A stretch of DNA of 25,816 nucleotides from Acholeplasmataceae bacterium (GCA_023230825.1 JALNWO010000012.1:1-25816); one strand, 5' to 3'. Counted from the first letter of the stretch, positions 6,373 to 15,118 are shown. The notes: generated by a model from the sequence alone, not told the origin. A program made the numbers and translations.

Positions 6373-6494
6373 GGCATACATACATACGAAGATCCCACCA
6401 AACTATAACACCCTTGTTTTCCCACATGTCGTTTTTATGGCGTTGAGTTCGTCACCCTTGCAAGCAAAAATAAAAATAAAGAGGGGGCGTGCGA

Positions 6495-6851
6495 GTGAAA
6501 GCTGGAATCGGAACATTAGTATTGACATCATACGAACAAGCAATTTTGAGAAATTTTCAAGGTGAACTCGTTAAAATCGTCGATGAAAAAAGAACGACCA
6601 ATTTAGTAAATCGCATTCTCGATACAAAAATTAAACACAAAATGGAAGACGGTTCGGAAGGTGAATTTTCGGTTGAGGAAATTTTAGTTGCGACAAATAT
6701 TGCTCACGCTATCAAAAGACCAAAAGGCCTTGAGACAATCGCTGAGCTTCAAAAAATTCGCGGTGAGAATAAAGAAATCTTAGAAATAAATGTTTCGCTT
6801 GTCGATAAAAGGTTGCATGATAGAGGGTTCGTAAAACTGGATGAAAAATAA
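6495..6851 (+). CDS. Putative small terminase subunit (TerS-like)
   Basis: 118 residues, directly upstream of and overlapping the large terminase gene by 11 bases. The middle part, SVEEILVATNIAHAIKRPKG followed by LETIAELQKIRGE, recalls the helical segment of small terminase-like proteins of Firmicute phages (a repeated hydrophobic helix, then a kIRGE turn). I see no classical N-terminal HTH, so the call rests mainly on position and size. Small terminases recognise the packaging site and regulate the large subunit. GTG 6495 is chosen because GAGGGGG (6481-6487) lies 7 bases upstream; GTG 6489 is too close to it. Confidence 0.55.
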   Translation: MKAGIGTLVLTSYEQAILRNFQGELVKIVDEKRTTNLVNRILDTKIKHKMEDGSEGEFSVEEILVATNIAHAIKRPKGLETIAELQKIRGENKEILEINVSLVDKRLHDRGFVKLDEK

Positions 6852-8748
6852 ATCGGGCGAAGTCAAAGACGAAATTAGATTAACGCTAGCGGATAAAATG
6901 TTAGTTGATTTTCAAAACGATTTAACTGTCGCTTTTCAAGGTTATGCGGTTCCGGTTTATTTCATGATTGAAAAATATTTAAAAATCGTCGATAAAAACG
7001 GAAAATGTATCGACTTCGAACTTAACCGGCAACAAATTGAACTCTACAAGGCAATATGTATTCAAAAACGCAGCGGGAAACCGATTCGGCAAAATGTCTT
7101 AAAAAGTCGGCAAATAGGGTTTTCGACCTTAATTGCGGGCATTTTTTTTGTTATCGGCATGTTTACCCCGAATATGAGCGTCGGTGTTGTTGCGGATATT
7201 AAGGATCACGCTCAAAATATTTTTAAAAAATATGAATTTTTTTATGATCACTTGGACGATAATAACCCAAATCGTGCGGAAATTGAAAAATATGCTCGCG
7301 AAAACAAGGGGGCGTTGCACCCCTATTCTTATAAACCCACGCTAAAAGCGAGACGCGGACAAGCGTTTTTGGAAACTGCGGCGGGAAATTCAATTATTGA
7401 AGTCGTTGTCGCCGGTGAAAGTAGTGGACGTTCGGGAACATATCAATTACTGCACTTGTCAGAAGCGGCGTTTTTTATGAATTTGAAAGTAACGATGAAT
7501 GGTTTACTTGAAACAGTTTCTTCAAATAACCTCAATTCAATGATTTTTATTGAAACCACGGCGAACGGTTTTAACGAATATAAAGAGCGTTGGGACAAAG
7601 ACGTTGTCGGAAAAACAGCATATAATGCATTTTTTGTTCCTTGGTTTACGAATCCGGAATATATCGACATGACTTATGAGAAGAACCCGGACAAAGAATT
7701 GCCGCTTTTTGAAGAATGGTTTTATGAAAAAATCAATGCGCATTCGAAATTATCAAAAGCGCAACTTATGTGGTATTGGAATAAATATCAAGATAAGGGC
7801 GATCGTGGGATGACATTACAAGAATATCCGTTTAGTCCAACCGACGCTTTTCTCCAAAGTGGAAATTGCATTTTCGGCGCGGAACTTATCGCTCGTCGTA
7901 AAGATGAAGTTTTAAAAGAACAATTACTTGGCGTTGCGCAAATGGGAATTTTTACTTACGTAGCAAGATTTAGCGCGGACGGTTCGCGCATTGAATTAAA
8001 AAACGATGAATTCCGCGAAATGCGCAACGGCGCGATCAAAATTTATAAAAAACCAATTTATAACCACCCTTACGTCGGTATTTGTGACCCTAATAACGGC
8101 GGAACTGACGACGCAGCAATTCAAATTGTCGATAATCACACTGGCGAACAAGTCGCGGTCATGTATACAAACGAAATGGATCACGATAAAATCGCTTATC
8201 AATTTTATTTACTCGGCAAAATGTATAACACGGCGTTACTTTCTAATGAAATGAACGTTGGAAAAGCCGTTATGGACTACCTTATTAAACTTAGTTATCC
8301 ACGTCTTTACGTTAACCAAAAACAAGTTTTTGAAGATTTCCGCCAAGGAATTAGTAAAAAATTCGGCCATTTAATTACGAAAGCTAACCGCCCGTTTATG
8401 ATTGAAAGCCTTAAAATCGCTTTTAGAGAAAACCCGCGCATGATTAACGACTATGAAACGCTTTCGCAAATAGAAAGTTTTCAACGTATTGAGCGCACGA
8501 CCGCTTTAGGAAAAACGACTTCTAAAGTTGAAGCAACTAGCGGAAATAAAGACGATTTAGTTATGTCGTTAGCCGGTTTCTATCTCGTGCGCGAGCAACA
8601 AACGGCTTTGTTAACTGAAGACCACCCGATTATTGATAAAAAATTTAAAGATATTGACGCGGCAAGTGCTTATGTCGAGGGTTTAAACCGCAGAAGAAAT
8701 GAACCCCGGCCGAATAAATTAGAAAGGGTAGTAGGTATTAGATTTTAA
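6841..8748 (+). CDS. terL: Terminase large subunit
   Basis: 635 residues, the packaging motor and nuclease. ATPase domain: the Walker A-like loop SRQIGFST (89-96) is the deviant RQxGxS/T form of Terminase_6-type proteins; Walker B-like LLHLSEAAFF (203-212) carries the catalytic Glu; FIETTANGF (236-244) fits the coupling motif. Nuclease domain, RNase H fold: YVGICDPNNGG (411-421) gives the first metal-binding Asp (416), and GNKDDLVMSLAGF (568-580) the last acidic pair (571-572). It overlaps the TerS-like gene by 11 bases and has only a weak ribosome binding site, so translation is probably coupled. Length is slightly above the usual 450-600. Confidence 0.93.
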   Translation: MKNKSGEVKDEIRLTLADKMLVDFQNDLTVAFQGYAVPVYFMIEKYLKIVDKNGKCIDFELNRQQIELYKAICIQKRSGKPIRQNVLKSRQIGFSTLIAGIFFVIGMFTPNMSVGVVADIKDHAQNIFKKYEFFYDHLDDNNPNRAEIEKYARENKGALHPYSYKPTLKARRGQAFLETAAGNSIIEVVVAGESSGRSGTYQLLHLSEAAFFMNLKVTMNGLLETVSSNNLNSMIFIETTANGFNEYKERWDKDVVGKTAYNAFFVPWFTNPEYIDMTYEKNPDKELPLFEEWFYEKINAHSKLSKAQLMWYWNKYQDKGDRGMTLQEYPFSPTDAFLQSGNCIFGAELIARRKDEVLKEQLLGVAQMGIFTYVARFSADGSRIELKNDEFREMRNGAIKIYKKPIYNHPYVGICDPNNGGTDDAAIQIVDNHTGEQVAVMYTNEMDHDKIAYQFYLLGKMYNTALLSNEMNVGKAVMDYLIKLSYPRLYVNQKQVFEDFRQGISKKFGHLITKANRPFMIESLKIAFRENPRMINDYETLSQIESFQRIERTTALGKTTSKVEATSGNKDDLVMSLAGFYLVREQQTALLTEDHPIIDKKFKDIDAASAYVEGLNRRRNEPRPNKLERVVGIRF

Positions 8749-9054
8749 ATGACAAAAGAAATTTTAGAAAAAATTAGAAAAATGACCCCCGCTCAACTTG
8801 AACGTTATCAACATTTTATTGAGTTTTTTGAATTATTAGGTGTTAGCGAAGAAGACTTAATGAACGCGGTAGCCCTTATTAAGGGATACCCCGAACTTAT
8901 AAGTAAAGCAAATCGCATTATTTTAGTGCAAAAAGAACTCGAAAAACAAATTGAACGTGTGACACGTCGTCCGACGTTAGATGAAATTCCCTCTGCAAGT
9001 GCAGTTAGTGATTTTAATAAAGAAAGTCCGGTGCTAAACCCTTATGTCAAATAA
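8749..9054 (+). CDS. Small helical protein between terL and portal
   Basis: 101 residues. The ATG abuts the TAA of terL, and the 3' end overlaps the portal gene start by 11 bases, so all three are translated in series. The sequence is helical and charged (LEKIRKMTPAQLERYQHFIE; LISKANRIILVQKELEKQIE), with a Pro/Ser-rich tail. No family recognised. Genes at this position can encode packaging accessory or portal-associated proteins, but nothing in the sequence decides this. Confidence 0.6.
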   Translation: MTKEILEKIRKMTPAQLERYQHFIEFFELLGVSEEDLMNAVALIKGYPELISKANRIILVQKELEKQIERVTRRPTLDEIPSASAVSDFNKESPVLNPYVK

Positions 9055-11152
9055 AGAAAAATTTTCACTCGAAACAGCCGCTTATCGGTGCTATAAACGC
9101 TACCACGATAATTTTTTTGTCAAATCGAATTTAAGCGCCTTTTTAAGTGAAGTCCGTAATTTTGTTGGCGGACGACAATATACTTTCCAATTATTAGATG
9201 GCGAACCTAAGCCAACTTTCAATATTACACGCGAATATGTAGAAAAAGTAACCGCTAAATTACTTGAAACCAAGCATAGTGTGGGTTTTATTGCCGACAT
9301 GGCAGACGAAAGTTTACGCGAAATTGATAATTTTTATGATTATCAAATGAAAGAAATCAACGATTCATATATTACACAACAAATTGCAAAACAAGGAATT
9401 ATCGACGGTGTAGCGGTCGCAATTACAAGTTTTGATAATGATACTTTAGGCACGGCTAGTTTATATCGTGGCTTTTTAAAACGACAAGTTTTATTATTCG
9501 AAAATACTTTTTGGGAAAACCCATATTGCGAAGACGAACAAGATCAACAATATTGGGGTTATTTCTTCCCAATGGATATTAAGTCGATTAAAGAACTTTG
9601 CGAAGATCATTTAACCGACGAAGAAAAAGAAGAATTTATTATTCCGGATGAATTTTATAATTTAAGCGAAACCGATCAAACAAAAGTCCGTAACGATATT
9701 GATAATGAAGTTGCAAACGTATATGTGCGTTTCTTCCGTGTGGATGGCGAAGTTTTCTTTGAATTAGCAACAAAATATGTTGATTTATACGAAGTCCCAC
9801 ATTCACTTAACCCAAAAACAAATCAAGCGATTATGAAGAAACTTAAACAAGATTTAGAAAAGCGGATGCAAAACGACGAAGAAGACGTTAATAAAAAAGT
9901 TATTGACTATGCGACTGACGGCGCGAAATATTTACTTTTTACAAGAGCGGAAAAAACAAGCGCTGCCGAACACGCGAAAGAAAAATCAAAGTTTTGGCGT
10001 TATCCAGTATCTATTTTTAGACCATATCCAATTGTTGGTTCCATTTTAGGTGAAAGTGGTGCGTCACAAATAATTGCTAATCAAAAAATTATTAACTATA
10101 CATTTTTACTCATAATCTTAATTATGCAAAGTCACGCTATGCCGAAAATTCTTGCCAAAGAAGAGGCGTTGCGCGGTCAAGAATATGATAATTCACCAAA
10201 TCAAATACTTATTGACTACACGCCGGTCACATCTGGTGTCCAATGGGGAATAACAAGATTGAGTAGTGGCGACGCGGTGAATTCGAATCTAATTGAAATT
10301 GGACAAAAAATTATTGGCTTAACACGCAACATTAACGGTTTTGACGACTTAATTAGCAATGCCTCTAAAGATTTAAGCGGATACGCTTATCAACAATTAG
10401 TTCAACAAGCTAATTTAACACTTCAACAACCACAAAAAAGACTTTGGAAATATATCAAAGAAAATGCACGCACAGACTTGCTTTATTTTAAACATTATAT
10501 TGATAAGGCAAAATATTTCACGCGTATGTCAAATAGTGACGTTGAAGCAAACGAAAATTATCGCCTAATGGCACAAAATATGATTACCGCCGACAAGGTC
10601 GAAGGAGTTGAACCCACCACGGTTTTACCAGAAACACGCCAAAACGTTTCAAAAGATATTGATAACTCATATTTTGACAATGACTTTAACGTTATCGTTG
10701 ATGTCGAACAAGGTATTGCTGGTTCCGAAATTAGCGAAAGTCAACACTATAAAGAAGTATTCCAATATATTGCAAGCGGAAATATTGACGTCGATAAAAT
10801 TAAACTTTGGGTTATGAATGACCCAGCATTTAGCACTAAAACTAAACAACGTTTAATGAAATCGTTTGAAGTGCTTGAAAATAGTCAACTTCAAATTAAA
10901 AACCAAGAAATTGCTGAACTTCAAAAAATTATTCAAACCCTTATGAACAACATTAAGAGTATGGAAAACAATGTTAGTTTACTTAAAACTCGTGACCAAG
11001 CACGCGAAAAAGCAATGAAACAACAAATGGAACTTAACAAAGCAGCCGTTGAAGCCTTTGCTCAAGGTAGCGGGCAAATTATGAGTGAAAGTGAAGTCAA
11101 GGCACAAAACGCCAAAGGTATTAGCGGAGGTAAGTTTGATACCAACCCATAA
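9044..11152 (+). CDS. Portal protein (P22-like size class)
   Basis: 702 residues, close to the roughly 725 of P22 gp1-type portals rather than the 400-500 of most siphovirus portals. The portal is the dodecameric ring through which DNA is packaged and leaves. Supporting features: an N-terminal helical start with a long stem region, FENTFWENPYCEDEQDQQYW (residues about 151-170), the common 'xNPYxxDxxDQxW' stretch of this class, then a glycine-rich GESGASQIIANQKIINYTF, a helix facing the channel. The C-terminus (about 610-690) is a long coiled coil rich in Gln and Lys. Position after terL and before scaffold and capsid fits exactly. Confidence 0.88.
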   Translation: MSNKEKFSLETAAYRCYKRYHDNFFVKSNLSAFLSEVRNFVGGRQYTFQLLDGEPKPTFNITREYVEKVTAKLLETKHSVGFIADMADESLREIDNFYDYQMKEINDSYITQQIAKQGIIDGVAVAITSFDNDTLGTASLYRGFLKRQVLLFENTFWENPYCEDEQDQQYWGYFFPMDIKSIKELCEDHLTDEEKEEFIIPDEFYNLSETDQTKVRNDIDNEVANVYVRFFRVDGEVFFELATKYVDLYEVPHSLNPKTNQAIMKKLKQDLEKRMQNDEEDVNKKVIDYATDGAKYLLFTRAEKTSAAEHAKEKSKFWRYPVSIFRPYPIVGSILGESGASQIIANQKIINYTFLLIILIMQSHAMPKILAKEEALRGQEYDNSPNQILIDYTPVTSGVQWGITRLSSGDAVNSNLIEIGQKIIGLTRNINGFDDLISNASKDLSGYAYQQLVQQANLTLQQPQKRLWKYIKENARTDLLYFKHYIDKAKYFTRMSNSDVEANENYRLMAQNMITADKVEGVEPTTVLPETRQNVSKDIDNSYFDNDFNVIVDVEQGIAGSEISESQHYKEVFQYIASGNIDVDKIKLWVMNDPAFSTKTKQRLMKSFEVLENSQLQIKNQEIAELQKIIQTLMNNIKSMENNVSLLKTRDQAREKAMKQQMELNKAAVEAFAQGSGQIMSESEVKAQNAKGISGGKFDTNP

Positions 11153-11259
11153 ATAGTTATGTCGCCCTACGGGTCGAATATAAATCGCTAACTATAGCGG
11201 GCGCAAGCCGAAAATAGAATTCCCAACCATGGTGAAAATGGTAACTCTGGAACTTCTAT
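11153..11259 (+). ncRNA. Candidate structured RNA between portal and scaffold genes
   Basis: The gap between the portal stop and the scaffold ribosome binding site can fold almost fully. Stem 1: ATAGTTA (11153-11159) with TAACTAT (11189-11195), enclosing a hairpin TCG-C-CC-TACG-GG-T-CGA (11162-11177) capped by a UNCG-class loop. Stem 2: CGGGC-GCAA-GCCG (11198-11210), capped by a GNRA loop. Stem 3: ATAGAATTCC (11214-11223) with GGAAcTTCTAT (11249-11259), ten pairs with one bulged C, enclosing ACCAT/ATGGT (11226-11230, 11238-11242). No open frame or U-run terminator is present. It could be a cis-acting element of the late mRNA or a free RNA made by processing. I cannot assign it to a known family. 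Confidence 0.6.
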
Positions 11260-11280
11260 CCAGTGCGAAAGGAGCAAAAA

Positions 11281-12072
11281 ATGGAAGACGACAAAAAAAA
11301 GGTTGAAGAAATCATCAATGATGAAAAAAAAGACCTAACTAACGAGGATGTTACGGAAGACCCCAAAAAAGATGATCCAAATTCCGTCGATGACCCAGAG
11401 AAGGGTAAAAATCCGGATGAGGAACAAGAAGCGGAGAAGAAGAAACAGTCTCGCGAGGAAAACGCAAGATTTGCCGAATTAAGACGCAAAAATGCGGAAC
11501 TCGAAAAGAAAAATAAGGAGTTGGAAGAAGAAGCTGTAAAGGCAAGCTTTGACGCAAAAAAGGAAAACATCTCCAAAGCAACATTAGCAAGCATAGGCCT
11601 CGACGCTATTGAAACGGAAGATGATTTACTTCTTGCACGTGCGTATGATAATGCAGTTGCAAGCGGCTCCGAAGAACCGTTGCGTGACGCGGTTAAAGTT
11701 CAAAGAGAACATATGCGGAAGCGTGCGGAAAAAGTGCGCGAAGAAGAACAAGCGCGTAAAGCCATGGAGGAAAAAGTCAAACAAGATCAAATTGAATTCA
11801 AAAAGAAATTTGGTATTGAAACAGCAGATGTTATGAAAAATGACAAAAAATTCGTGGCGTTATTTGGTGATTTGATAGAGCCGGGAAATTTTACAAAACT
11901 TTATACTCGTTTTAAAACGGAATATCCGGACGAAAGCGGAGAAGACGGTAAAAATAAAGGCATAATACCAAACTCAAGTAATAAACAAACTCTTAAACCC
12001 CCTAAAAAGGAGTTACACGAGCTTGACGGCGACGAGTTCTTAAAAGCGTATAACGAAAAATATTACCCATAG
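11281..12072 (+). CDS. Capsid scaffolding protein
   Basis: 263 residues, extremely charged. The N-terminal 60 residues are acidic and disordered (EDPKKDDPNSVDDPEKGKN); a coiled coil follows (FAELRRKNAELEKKNKELEE, about 65-90) and another at about 145-180; the C-terminus ends with a small basic/aromatic motif (GDEFLKAYNEKYYP). This is the normal build of phage scaffolds, which line the procapsid and leave before DNA entry. The C-terminal patch is where scaffolds commonly bind capsid protein (inferred). ATG 11281 is chosen because AAAGGAG lies just upstream; the GTG at 11263 precedes that site. Confidence 0.8.
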   Translation: MEDDKKKVEEIINDEKKDLTNEDVTEDPKKDDPNSVDDPEKGKNPDEEQEAEKKKQSREENARFAELRRKNAELEKKNKELEEEAVKASFDAKKENISKATLASIGLDAIETEDDLLLARAYDNAVASGSEEPLRDAVKVQREHMRKRAEKVREEEQARKAMEEKVKQDQIEFKKKFGIETADVMKNDKKFVALFGDLIEPGNFTKLYTRFKTEYPDESGEDGKNKGIIPNSSNKQTLKPPKKELHELDGDEFLKAYNEKYYP

Positions 12073-12093
12073 CCTTAGAAAGAGGAACTCATA

Positions 12094-13329
12094 ATGGCCA
12101 CTATTACGCCAAACAAACACGGTGACTTGACTGACCAACAAGTTATTGAAATTAAAAAGAAGGTTCTTTTGCAAGCAGCGCATGATGAATTTTTTGCAAA
12201 GTTTGCTCATAAAGTCCCATGGAAAAAAGGAGCGAGGACGATGTCTTATCGCCGCCTTATTTATCCAAAGGTCAACCCAGCCGACATTGAACCGTTAACT
12301 GAAGGTGTCGCACCCCGTCCGTCCAAAATCGGATATGCGACATTCCAAGTTTCGGTTGAAAATTACGGCGATAAAGTCGCTTATACTCGTGAAGCAGTTC
12401 AGTATAATATCGACGATGTCGTGCGTGACGCCGGCGAAACTCTCTCCTACATTTTTGCGCAAAAAATGGACTATATTAAAGGAAAACCCTTTATTAGTTC
12501 TCGTGCGTCAGTCTCTTATGACACAAGTATTATTAAAACTATGCGCAACGCCCATATTATTTTAACTAAGAATAAGGCGAAAAAATGGGAAAAAGGGCAT
12601 TTCTTAATGCTTGCTACGGCAGAAGTTATCGAACAACTTCAAGACGAACTAACAGATTTAGGAACTTCGCTTGACGAAGTAACTAAAGAAGAATTAGCTC
12701 GTGGCATTGTCGGTAGAAAAAAGGGTTTCCTTATTGTTGAAGTTCCAAGTGACGTTTTCCATTTAGCTGGCGGAAAACATAACGTTTCATTTATGGGACG
12801 CACTTATCAAGGTTACTCACCAATCACTGTTCATCAATTAGGTGACATTGATGTTTATAACAACCCATTAGGGTCTGGTGTTCTTACCGACGAAGACGGA
12901 AATATTACCGCTGACGACAACCGTCAAATTGGTTCTGTTGCTATGAACGCTGACGGTTTAGCTGCTGTTGTTAATGATGACCTTTGCATTCTTAATTGTG
13001 AAATCACAATCTCGACAATTGCTGGCAGCGAATTATCAATGTCTGAACGCACCAATTATGTTTCTAGTTCCGGAGAAAGTTCACTTATTATTAGCGTTAC
13101 AAAAGCTCTTGACGGGGAGGCACTAGCTGGTTCAACTATTGTGGTTAAAGTCAAAAACTCAAGTGGAACAGAAGTTTCTGCCGAAAGTGATGGTTCCTAT
13201 ATCCTCACCGCTGGCGTGAAATACTACTACAGTGTTGCTTTAAATCTTTACACAACTGTAACTGGTTACTTCAGAGCGTCCACTCATGACGCAACGCTTG
13301 TTGTCCCACTAACTTTAGCTGGCAGTTAG
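12094..13329 (+). CDS. Major capsid protein (N4 gp56-like) with C-terminal Ig-like domain
   Basis: 411 residues. The first 300 fit the N4-gp56-type HK97-fold capsid family: IEPLTEGVAPRPSKIGYATF (about 66-85), YGDKVAYTREAV, and a long helical stretch with AHIILTKNKAKKW. Residues about 303-411 form a separate beta domain: SLIISVTKALDGEALAGSTI, then a VxVKNSSG strand, SDGSYILTAGVKYYYSV and a GY turn, like carboxypeptidase-regulatory/Ig-like modules displayed on phage surfaces. Such domains decorate the capsid outside and can bind glycans. AGAGGAA precedes the ATG. Position after the scaffold supports the call. Confidence 0.82.
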   Translation: MATITPNKHGDLTDQQVIEIKKKVLLQAAHDEFFAKFAHKVPWKKGARTMSYRRLIYPKVNPADIEPLTEGVAPRPSKIGYATFQVSVENYGDKVAYTREAVQYNIDDVVRDAGETLSYIFAQKMDYIKGKPFISSRASVSYDTSIIKTMRNAHIILTKNKAKKWEKGHFLMLATAEVIEQLQDELTDLGTSLDEVTKEELARGIVGRKKGFLIVEVPSDVFHLAGGKHNVSFMGRTYQGYSPITVHQLGDIDVYNNPLGSGVLTDEDGNITADDNRQIGSVAMNADGLAAVVNDDLCILNCEITISTIAGSELSMSERTNYVSSSGESSLIISVTKALDGEALAGSTIVVKVKNSSGTEVSAESDGSYILTAGVKYYYSVALNLYTTVTGYFRASTHDATLVVPLTLAGS

Positions 13330-13353
13330 AATTTAGTTTTCGTTATAGGTTTG

Positions 13354-13375
13354 CCGGTTTCCCTTTAAAAACCGG
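13354..13375 (+). other. Hairpin after capsid gene
   Basis: CCGGTTT (13354-13360) pairs with AAACCGG (13369-13375) around an 8-base loop, in the 64-base gap after the capsid stop. No T-run follows, so a processing or mRNA-stabilising hairpin is likelier than a terminator. It could help set capsid expression above that of downstream genes. Confidence 0.5.
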
Positions 13376-13393
13376 TAGAAACGTGAGGTATAA

Positions 13394-13597
13394 ATGGCAA
13401 AACAACCAACAGAAAAAAGAGCACAAATTCAAATCGGTGTTGACCCACTTAACAAAGATCTTGAACAAGTCAAAGTTTACCAAAAAGACGGAGTTACAGT
13501 TCGCGTTAAAATTGGTAAGTTAACAACGGTTCCGCTTTGGGTTGCAGAAAGTGCAAAAAGAGCCGGCGACATCGAATCGTTTGAATTAGTAAACTAA
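13394..13597 (+). CDS. Small conserved head-region protein
   Basis: 67 residues. After a polar start, IQIGVDPLNKDLEQVKVYQK and VRVKIGKLTTVPLWVAESAK give a short beta-rich protein ending in a helix. Small proteins with a 'xVxxGxxxxVPxxVAExxx' ending often follow capsid genes in phages; function unknown. GTGAGGT about 7 bases before the ATG is an acceptable ribosome binding site. It lies between the capsid gene and the adaptor candidate. Confidence 0.6.
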   Translation: MAKQPTEKRAQIQIGVDPLNKDLEQVKVYQKDGVTVRVKIGKLTTVPLWVAESAKRAGDIESFELVN

Positions 13598-13630
13598 TCA
13601 AAGCCACAAAACGCCCGCAAAGGAGAAATT

Positions 13631-14293
13631 ATGAAATTATCAGAGTTAATTTATGAATGCGTAAAAGATAGCATTGTGATTGCGAATTCCAATATGGATT
13701 ATGAGAGCTTTATTAACGATTCATTTTCAAACACCAAAGATTATGCACTCCAATATGCGGGCGTTTTTAGCGCCGTTAATTTAGCAATTGCGAGACTACA
13801 AACTTACGATAAAATACCATACGCTACAAAAAAAATGAAAATAGGTAGTGATTACTTTGACTTTGCACTTGGCGTGGTTGTCAATGTGGTTGAACTTGTA
13901 AGTGGTAGTTATAAAAGACTTGCTTATCGCAATTTAAACCAAGGCAAAAACATTTTAATTTTAGCACCGTCATATCCGCGTGAAATTCTTGTTGAATATA
14001 AAATTAGAATTCCGCGTTTTTCAGAAAAAGATATTAGAGAAATCGAACTTGATCGTGCGAACGAATTAGTTGTGGTTGATACCAATATTGATTTAGAACA
14101 AGAATATGGCATTAGCGATATTATGTGTGATTATATTAAAGAATTTACAAAAGCACAGTTATTAGAAACAATTGCTCCAGATATTTCAAACAATCATAAC
14201 AACCGCGCTGAACAATATTTTCAAAGTTTAAGTCGCGCAACAACTTCTTTTCACTCTAATAAAATCAAAAATAGTCATGGAGGACTTTTTTAA
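13631..14293 (+). CDS. Putative head-tail adaptor protein
   Basis: 220 residues, following a clear AAAGGAG. The order is helix-rich N-terminus (MKLSELIYECVKDSIVI), a beta-rich middle (KMKIGSDYFDFALGVVVNVV; ILVEYKIRIPRF) and a helical C-terminus (DYIKEFTKAQLLETIAPDIS) with a disordered tail. This size and topology fit adaptors of podoviruses (P22 gp4 / T7 gp11 type), which sit between portal and nozzle. The call depends mostly on position: it lies immediately before the nozzle gene and its stop overlaps the next start. No diagnostic motif is seen. Confidence 0.5.
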   Translation: MKLSELIYECVKDSIVIANSNMDYESFINDSFSNTKDYALQYAGVFSAVNLAIARLQTYDKIPYATKKMKIGSDYFDFALGVVVNVVELVSGSYKRLAYRNLNQGKNILILAPSYPREILVEYKIRIPRFSEKDIREIELDRANELVVVDTNIDLEQEYGISDIMCDYIKEFTKAQLLETIAPDISNNHNNRAEQYFQSLSRATTSFHSNKIKNSHGGLF

Positions 14294-15117
14294 TGGCTTT
14301 CAAACCACTTAGCATAGCCACAAAAAATCGTCGTATAACGGCGATTACAAACTTTAGTGGCGTTGATTATGCCACGCAACGTTTTAAAGTTAGTCAAAAC
14401 CGCGCTATTGACATTTTAAACTTTATTTATAAAGACGGCGTTATTCAAAAAAGACGCGGTATAGAAGAACTCTTCCATGTTGAAAATACACACTATATTC
14501 CGGTTGATTTTGTAAAAGGCATACTAGAAACGGATGTTTATAGCGAAAATACAACTAATTTTAATGGTATTTGGTCTTTTGTCGGTGAAGATAAAAAAGA
14601 ACATTTAGTTGCTCATATTGGTAAATTACTTTATGAAATTAAAAATATTGGCCAACATAATATGTCAATTTCACCTATTCGCTTTGGCACTAATATAGTC
14701 ATTTTCGAAGGCAACACTTACGTCTATGCGTATGAATTTCTTGATTATAAGTCAAGTGCGTTTGTTGGCGCTAACAAGCTTTACTTTCTTGGCGGCAACA
14801 AATACATGTGTTTACGCTTTTTAGACGGCGCCCCTTTATTATCGCCCGTTGAAAATGGCGTTAATACTTATGTTCCAACAACGACAATTTCAATTACTTA
14901 CGAAGGTAGTGCATTTGCTAATAGAGCGAGTTTAGACAAAGTAAATATGTTATCTAAATTAAGAAAAAACGAACTTTTAAGTGGAACACAAAAAGTTGAT
15001 AATGCGATTGTTACAAGTAAAAACTTTGAATACATTTTGGACGCTCCTATTGTTAGTGAAACAAAACAAGATTTAGCGGACATTCTAATTGTATTAGAAG
15101 AAGGGGGAACTATTTAA
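14293..15117 (+). CDS. Tail nozzle / stabilisation protein, N-terminal part
   Basis: 274 residues. NFSGVDYATQRFKVSQNRA, DGVIQKRRGIEELFHV and LYFLGGNKYMCLRF, followed by TYVPTTTISITYEGS and LDKVNMLSKLRKNELLSGTQ, correspond to the N-terminal half of the beta-propeller tail protein of Gram-positive podoviruses that plugs the DNA channel below the portal. In the relatives I know this region and the portion at 18460-20377 form one chain. Here the frame ends in TAA at 15115-15117, just after a G5 run (15103-15107), and the remainder begins at ATG 15119 in the +1 frame. The start overlaps the end of the adaptor gene; TGGAGGAC precedes it. This may be a real separate subunit, a programmed frameshift or an indel. 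Confidence 0.7.
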   Translation: MAFKPLSIATKNRRITAITNFSGVDYATQRFKVSQNRAIDILNFIYKDGVIQKRRGIEELFHVENTHYIPVDFVKGILETDVYSENTTNFNGIWSFVGEDKKEHLVAHIGKLLYEIKNIGQHNMSISPIRFGTNIVIFEGNTYVYAYEFLDYKSSAFVGANKLYFLGGNKYMCLRFLDGAPLLSPVENGVNTYVPTTTISITYEGSAFANRASLDKVNMLSKLRKNELLSGTQKVDNAIVTSKNFEYILDAPIVSETKQDLADILIVLEEGGTI

Positions 15118-15118
15118 T

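Larger units (their letters stand above)
5723..6494. other. Large non-coding divergent region (regulatory, origin or packaging candidate)
   Basis: About 770 bases between the divergent ArdC and terminase operons with no convincing gene on either strand. It holds, left to right: GCGCATAAC twice at 11-base period (5877-5896); six TCTTWAA heptamers (5932-6005); a perfect TATAAT (6025-6030); a 14-pair AT hairpin with one bulge (6074-6105); an 8-base inverted repeat (6136-6153); a TGGTGTT/AACACCA inverted repeat (6173-6204); a C6/G6 hairpin (6340-6372); and CACCCTTG twice (6409-6416, 6453-6460). Such density suggests control of divergent transcription plus a replication origin or the packaging start, which in many phages lies just before terS. 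Confidence 0.6.

Noticed and set aside
5723..6494. CRISPR array or tRNA in the large non-coding region
   Set aside because: Repeats are short, irregularly spaced and not separated by uniform spacers; no cloverleaf with a T-loop or CCA-type end was found by eye.
6332..6565. 77-codon + strand frame before and into the terS gene
   Set aside because: Starts at a TTG without ribosome binding site, runs through the C6/G6 hairpin with proline-rich low-quality coding, and overlaps the better supported gene at 6495.
11256..11594. 112-codon - strand frame opposite the scaffold gene
   Set aside because: Ser/Phe-rich shadow produced by the GAA/AAA-rich scaffold codons; no ribosome binding site and antisense to a clear gene.
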